Shown: positions 7,171 through 9,288 of the stretch, piece after piece
Position numbering within the stretch: the first letter of the stretch is position 1
Layout of the letters: each line of letters opens with the position of its first letter
Source of the DNA: Xanthobacteraceae bacterium
Lineage (GTDB): Bacteria > Pseudomonadota > Alphaproteobacteria > Rhizobiales > Xanthobacteraceae
Direction of reading: 5' to 3'
DNA length: 9,288 nt
Assembly: GCA_030037105.1 (NCBI GenBank)
Contig: JASHRY010000191.1
Coordinates: 1 to 9,288, forward strand
Notes under the pieces: model-generated
What the model was told of the DNA's origin: nothing
What the model saw: the letters and a program-made list of their open reading frames with translations, nothing else
Database searches by the model: none
Translations under genes and position numbers: made by a program

Positions 7171-8040
7171 ATGGCGTTGAAATTCACCATTCTCGGCTGC
7201 GGATCGTCCGGCGGCGTGCCGCGTCCGGCCCTAGGTTGGGGCGCATGCGATCCAAGAAATCCGAAGAACCGCCGACGGCGCACTGCGCTTTTGGTGGAAC
7301 GACAGCCCCCACCGGATCCTCTCCCGCTTGCGCGGGAGGGAAGGAAGGGAATCACGCGGATCCTGATCGACACGCCGCCCGATCTGCGCGAGCAACTCCT
7401 GGACACCGAAGTCGATCGGCTCGACGGCGTCTTCTATACCCACGAGCACGCCGACCACACCCACGGCATCGACGATCTGCGCGCGCTGTTTATCAAACAG
7501 CGGCAGCCGATCGACGTCTACCTCGATGAACGGACCGCCGACGTGATGCGTCATCGATTCGACTATTGCTTTCGATCGCCGCCCGGCAGCGAATATCCGC
7601 CGATCGTGCGCGAACACCGGCTGACGGCCGGCCAACCGATCACCGTCGCCGGGGCAAGCGGGCCCGTCACGGCGTTGCCGATCCTGCAAGAGCACGGCGA
7701 CATCGCCTCGTTCGGCTTTCGCTTCGGCGATGTCGGCTATTCGTGCGACGTGAGCGGGCTTCCGGAGAAGAGCGCCGCGGCCCTGGCCGGCCTCGACGTC
7801 TGGATCGTCGATGCGCTGCGCCGCCGGCCGCACCCCAGCCATTTCTCGCTCGCCGATGCGCTTGGATGGATCGAGCGGCTCAAGCCGCGACACGCCATCC
7901 TCACCAATCTGCACGCCGATCTCGACTACGAGGCGTTGCGCAGGGAGCTGCCGCCGCATGTCGAGCCCGCGTTCGACGGCATGACATTCAGCGTCACGGA
8001 AAGCCCCGAATTCACTGTGGTCAATGGAGATATTCCATAA
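7171..8040 (+). CDS. PhnP-like metallo-beta-lactamase-fold hydrolase with an in-frame palindromic insert
   Basis: 289 residues with the MBL fold of the PhnP/RNase Z-like group, which are phosphodiesterases; the natural substrate of this chromosomal branch is not known. The zinc-site motif is YTHEHADH (89-96: H91, H93, D95, H96), with further likely ligands H175 (LQEHGD), D193 (SCDVSG), and H221/H224 (HPSHFS) and H248 (LHADLDY). The N-terminus [15 protein letters not shown] (5-19) is the family's usual glycine-rich start. Residues 45-59 ([15 protein letters not shown]) do not look like the family: they lie between the conserved LLVER and [14 protein letters not shown] strands and are encoded by a GC-rich palindrome. 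The reading frame stays open, and all motifs downstream are intact, so the gene is probably functional. It begins 9 bases after tatD and should be co-transcribed. No phn genes are nearby, so phosphonate metabolism is not implied. Confidence 0.88.
   Translation: MALKFTILGCGSSGGVPRPALGWGACDPRNPKNRRRRTALLVERQPPPDPLPLAREGRKGITRILIDTPPDLREQLLDTEVDRLDGVFYTHEHADHTHGIDDLRALFIKQRQPIDVYLDERTADVMRHRFDYCFRSPPGSEYPPIVREHRLTAGQPITVAGASGPVTALPILQEHGDIASFGFRFGDVGYSCDVSGLPEKSAAALAGLDVWIVDALRRRPHPSHFSLADALGWIERLKPRHAILTNLHADLDYEALRRELPPHVEPAFDGMTFSVTESPEFTVVNGDIP
7303..7350. repeat. REP/RPE-like palindromic element inserted in a coding sequence
   Basis: The core is CTCCCGC (7321-7327), loop TTGC, GCGGGAG (7332-7338), extended by a T-G wobble and a C-G pair outside. 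It is followed by a purine tract (GGAAGGAAGGG). The CCTCTCCCGCTTGCG...GGGAGGG pattern and its translated form PLPLAREG are, from memory, familiar from intergenic repeats of many Rhizobiales. Here it sits inside the MBL hydrolase gene without breaking the frame. The exact borders are uncertain; 7303-7350 is where the protein stops resembling its family. Confidence 0.6.
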
Positions 8041-8055
8041 TATGTCTTATGCGAA
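8033..8055. promoter_or_regulatory. Inverted repeat CATAA-N6-TTATG before queF, possible operator
   Basis: CATAA (8036-8040) and TTATG (8047-8051) are inverted repeats with a 6-base spacer; TTC (8033-8035) and GAA (8053-8055) extend the symmetry with one unpaired C at 8052. CATAATATG (8036-8044) is also a 4+1+4 palindrome on its own. It overlaps the hydrolase stop codon and lies about 125-140 bases before queF, in a locally AT-rich spot. It resembles a regulator binding site, but no regulator gene is in the window. Confidence 0.35.
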
Positions 8056-8088
8056 TCAGCACATCGCTGTTTCTGCTCTTGAGCGCAT

Positions 8089-8108
8089 GATTTGTTTGGC
8101 GACAAATC
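8089..8108. repeat. 7-bp inverted repeat between the hydrolase and queF
   Basis: GATTTGT (8089-8095) and ACAAATC (8102-8108) pair perfectly around a 6-base loop, about 50 bases after the hydrolase stop and 69 before queF. No T run follows on the + strand (CTCCCTTCTCC), so it is a poor terminator. It could be an RNA stem in the queF leader. I do not see the conserved sequence of a preQ1 riboswitch in it. Confidence 0.3.
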
Positions 8109-8176
8109 CTCCCTTCTCCACTGGGCGGCGTTGCCGGAGCGTCGCGGGACCGAATTCATCGGGCTACAATCACGCC

Positions 8177-8629
8177 ATGACAAAAAAGCCGCTCCAGCTC
8201 GGCCGACCAGTGGCGATCCCGGCCTCGCCCAGCGCGGCGGTCCTCGACCGCGTGCGCAACCCGCATCCGGATACGAACTATGTCGCCCGCTTCACCTTTC
8301 CCGAATTCACCGTGATGTGCCCAATGACCGGCCAGCCGGATTTCGCAACGCTGGTCATCGATTACCTGCCGCGGCGCTGGCTCGTGGAGTCGAAATCGCT
8401 CAAGCTCTATCTGAACAGTTTTCGCAACCACGGCGCGTTCCACGAAGACTGCACGGTCGCGATCGGGAAAAAGCTCGCGGCGCTGTTGAAGCCGCGATGG
8501 CTGCGCATCGGCGGCTATTTCCATCCGCGCGGCGGCATGCCGATCGACGTGTTCTGGCAGGCGGGAAAACTTCCCGCCGGCGTGTGGGCGCCCGAACAAG
8601 GCGTCAGCACCTATCGCGCGCGCGGATAG
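8177..8629 (+). CDS. queF: NADPH-dependent preQ0 (7-cyano-7-deazaguanine) reductase
   Basis: Reduces the nitrile of preQ0 to the aminomethyl group of preQ1 with two NADPH, in the queuosine tRNA-modification pathway in the cytoplasm. 150 residues, the short single-domain (type I, tunnelling-fold) form. The catalytic cysteine C48 and D55 are in [10 protein letters not shown] (47-56), spaced as in Bacillus QueF (C55, D62). The family motif ESKSLKLYL is at 71-79, and H89-E90 (FHEDC) match the substrate-binding His/Glu. The start at M8177 is chosen because the family begins shortly before LQLGR; the frame stays open upstream to 8024, but that extension overlaps the hydrolase gene and has no family character. 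There is no clear ribosome site. Other queuosine genes are not in the window. Its last 26 bases overlap the 3' end of the convergent thiE-like gene. Confidence 0.95.
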   Translation: MTKKPLQLGRPVAIPASPSAAVLDRVRNPHPDTNYVARFTFPEFTVMCPMTGQPDFATLVIDYLPRRWLVESKSLKLYLNSFRNHGAFHEDCTVAIGKKLAALLKPRWLRIGGYFHPRGGMPIDVFWQAGKLPAGVWAPEQGVSTYRARG

Positions 8630-9254
8630 CGAGCGAACCCTTCAGCGTCGCGATGAGCGTGGAAACCTCTTGCGCCGGGTCGACCGCGCGCATGACCCCG
8701 CCCATCACCGCGACGCCGGCAACGCCGGCGGCGACGAGTTCGCCGACGCGCGCGGTATTGACGCCGCCGATGGCGAGCAGCGGCACGCGCGCGGCGCGCG
8801 CGATATCATAAAGGCCTTTGCGGCCGATCTCGGGGCCGTAGCCCGGCTTGCTCGCGGTCTCGAAAGCTGGGCCGGCGAGCGCATAGTCGACAACCGCGGG
8901 ATCGACAGCCTCGGCTTCGGTCACCGTGTGGATCGAGACCCCCAGAAGCTTGACCGGCCCGATCAGCACGCGGGCGGACACGGGATCGACACCCGAGGGC
9001 AGATGCACGCCATCGGCGCCTGCGAGTTGGGCGAGCGAAGCCTCGCCGTGCAGCATCAGTTTTGCCGCATGCGCGTGCGCCGCCGGCAGGAGCGAACGCA
9101 TCAGCAGGATCTGCTCCTCTTGCGACAAATCTTTCTCGCGCAAGCTCACCCAGCGGCAGCCGGCCGTCATGGCGGCCGCGACGATCGCGGCGAGCGGATG
9201 CCGCGCCTGGCCGCGATCGGTGACCAAGAGGAGTGGAGGATCGGGCAGCTTCAC
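8604..9254 (-). CDS. thiE: Thiamine-phosphate synthase family protein (ThiE/TenI-like)
   Basis: A 216-residue TIM barrel of the ThiE/TenI superfamily. Visible signatures: LLLVTDR (8-14), VSLREKD (36-42), GADGVHLP (79-86), LGVSIHT (104-110), [18 protein letters not shown] (123-140) and the phosphate-binding [19 protein letters not shown] (159-177) with VAVMGG (181-186). True ThiE joins HMP-PP and thiazole phosphate into thiamine phosphate; TenI is a thiazole tautomerase. Aligned by eye to Bacillus ThiE, the two metal-binding aspartates (D93, D112) correspond to G70 and V89 here, and FETxxKxG is TenI-like, so the symbol is by family only. The GTG start at 9254 is preceded by AAAGGAG with a 5-base spacer, a strong ribosome site; a TTG at 9281 gives a longer frame but is unlikely. 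Tandem stops TGA TAA just upstream (9270-9265) may end a preceding - strand gene. Confidence 0.82.
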   Translation of the reverse strand: MKLPDPPLLLVTDRGQARHPLAAIVAAAMTAGCRWVSLREKDLSQEEQILLMRSLLPAAHAHAAKLMLHGEASLAQLAGADGVHLPSGVDPVSARVLIGPVKLLGVSIHTVTEAEAVDPAVVDYALAGPAFETASKPGYGPEIGRKGLYDIARAARVPLLAIGGVNTARVGELVAAGVAGVAVMGGVMRAVDPAQEVSTLIATLKGSLAIRARDRC

Positions 9255-9288
9255 GCGTGCTCCTTTATCACTGCCGGCCAAGGCAACC

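Noticed and set aside
8041..8176. preQ1 riboswitch before queF
   Set aside because: The context is right, but I see neither the conserved A-rich tail nor the C-rich loop pattern of known preQ1 classes; only a simple 7-bp stem is present.
9268..9288. Possible end of a further - strand gene (six codons, then TGA TAA)
   Set aside because: The tandem stops before the thiE-like ribosome site fit an upstream gene end, but six codons are too few to support a call.

Overview
The window looks like a chromosomal core segment of an alphaproteobacterium, most probably in the Hyphomicrobiales (Rhizobiales; Bradyrhizobium/Rhodopseudomonas/Xanthobacteraceae-like). This rests on the high GC with strongly GC-ending codons, the style of the proteins (zinc-less delta prime and MetG, QueF of about 150 residues), the gene order from memory, and two kinds of short GC-rich palindromes familiar from Rhizobiales genomes. 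No taxonomic search was possible.

Layout. 1-186 is the 3' end of an unrecognised + strand gene. 187-279 is non-coding and ends in a very AT-rich patch (241-280, about 23% GC by my count). A tRNA-Ser(UGA) with encoded CCA lies on the - strand (280-370). 371-622 must hold the divergent promoters of the tRNA and rlpA, but I could not assign convincing boxes. The + strand then carries rlpA (lipoprotein of the septal lytic transglycosylase family), dacF (D,D-carboxypeptidase), tmk (dTMP kinase), holB (DNA polymerase III delta prime), metG (Met-tRNA synthetase), tatD (metal-dependent DNase family), a PhnP-like metallo-beta-lactamase-fold hydrolase, and queF (preQ0 reductase). A ThiE/TenI-family gene on the - strand (8604-9254) converges on queF and overlaps it tail to tail.

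How the genes fit together. rlpA and dacF both act on periplasmic peptidoglycan. tmk and holB share an ATGA stop/start overlap and supply dTTP precursor synthesis and a clamp-loader subunit. metG, tatD and the hydrolase are separated by only 2 and 9 bases and probably form one transcript with tmk-holB; a REP-like hairpin sits before metG. queF belongs to queuosine synthesis and has its own 136-base upstream gap with two inverted repeats.

The window is mostly ordinary housekeeping DNA. I see no defence, phage, CRISPR or secondary-metabolite system. The most unusual item is a GC-rich palindromic element sitting in frame inside the hydrolase gene, adding roughly 10-17 residues. Also worth a look are a perfect 9-bp inverted repeat before tmk, a CATAA/TTATG inverted repeat before queF, and a ThiE-family protein that appears to lack both metal-binding aspartates of true thiamine-phosphate synthases and resembles TenI. 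No gene-free stretch exceeds 300 bases.
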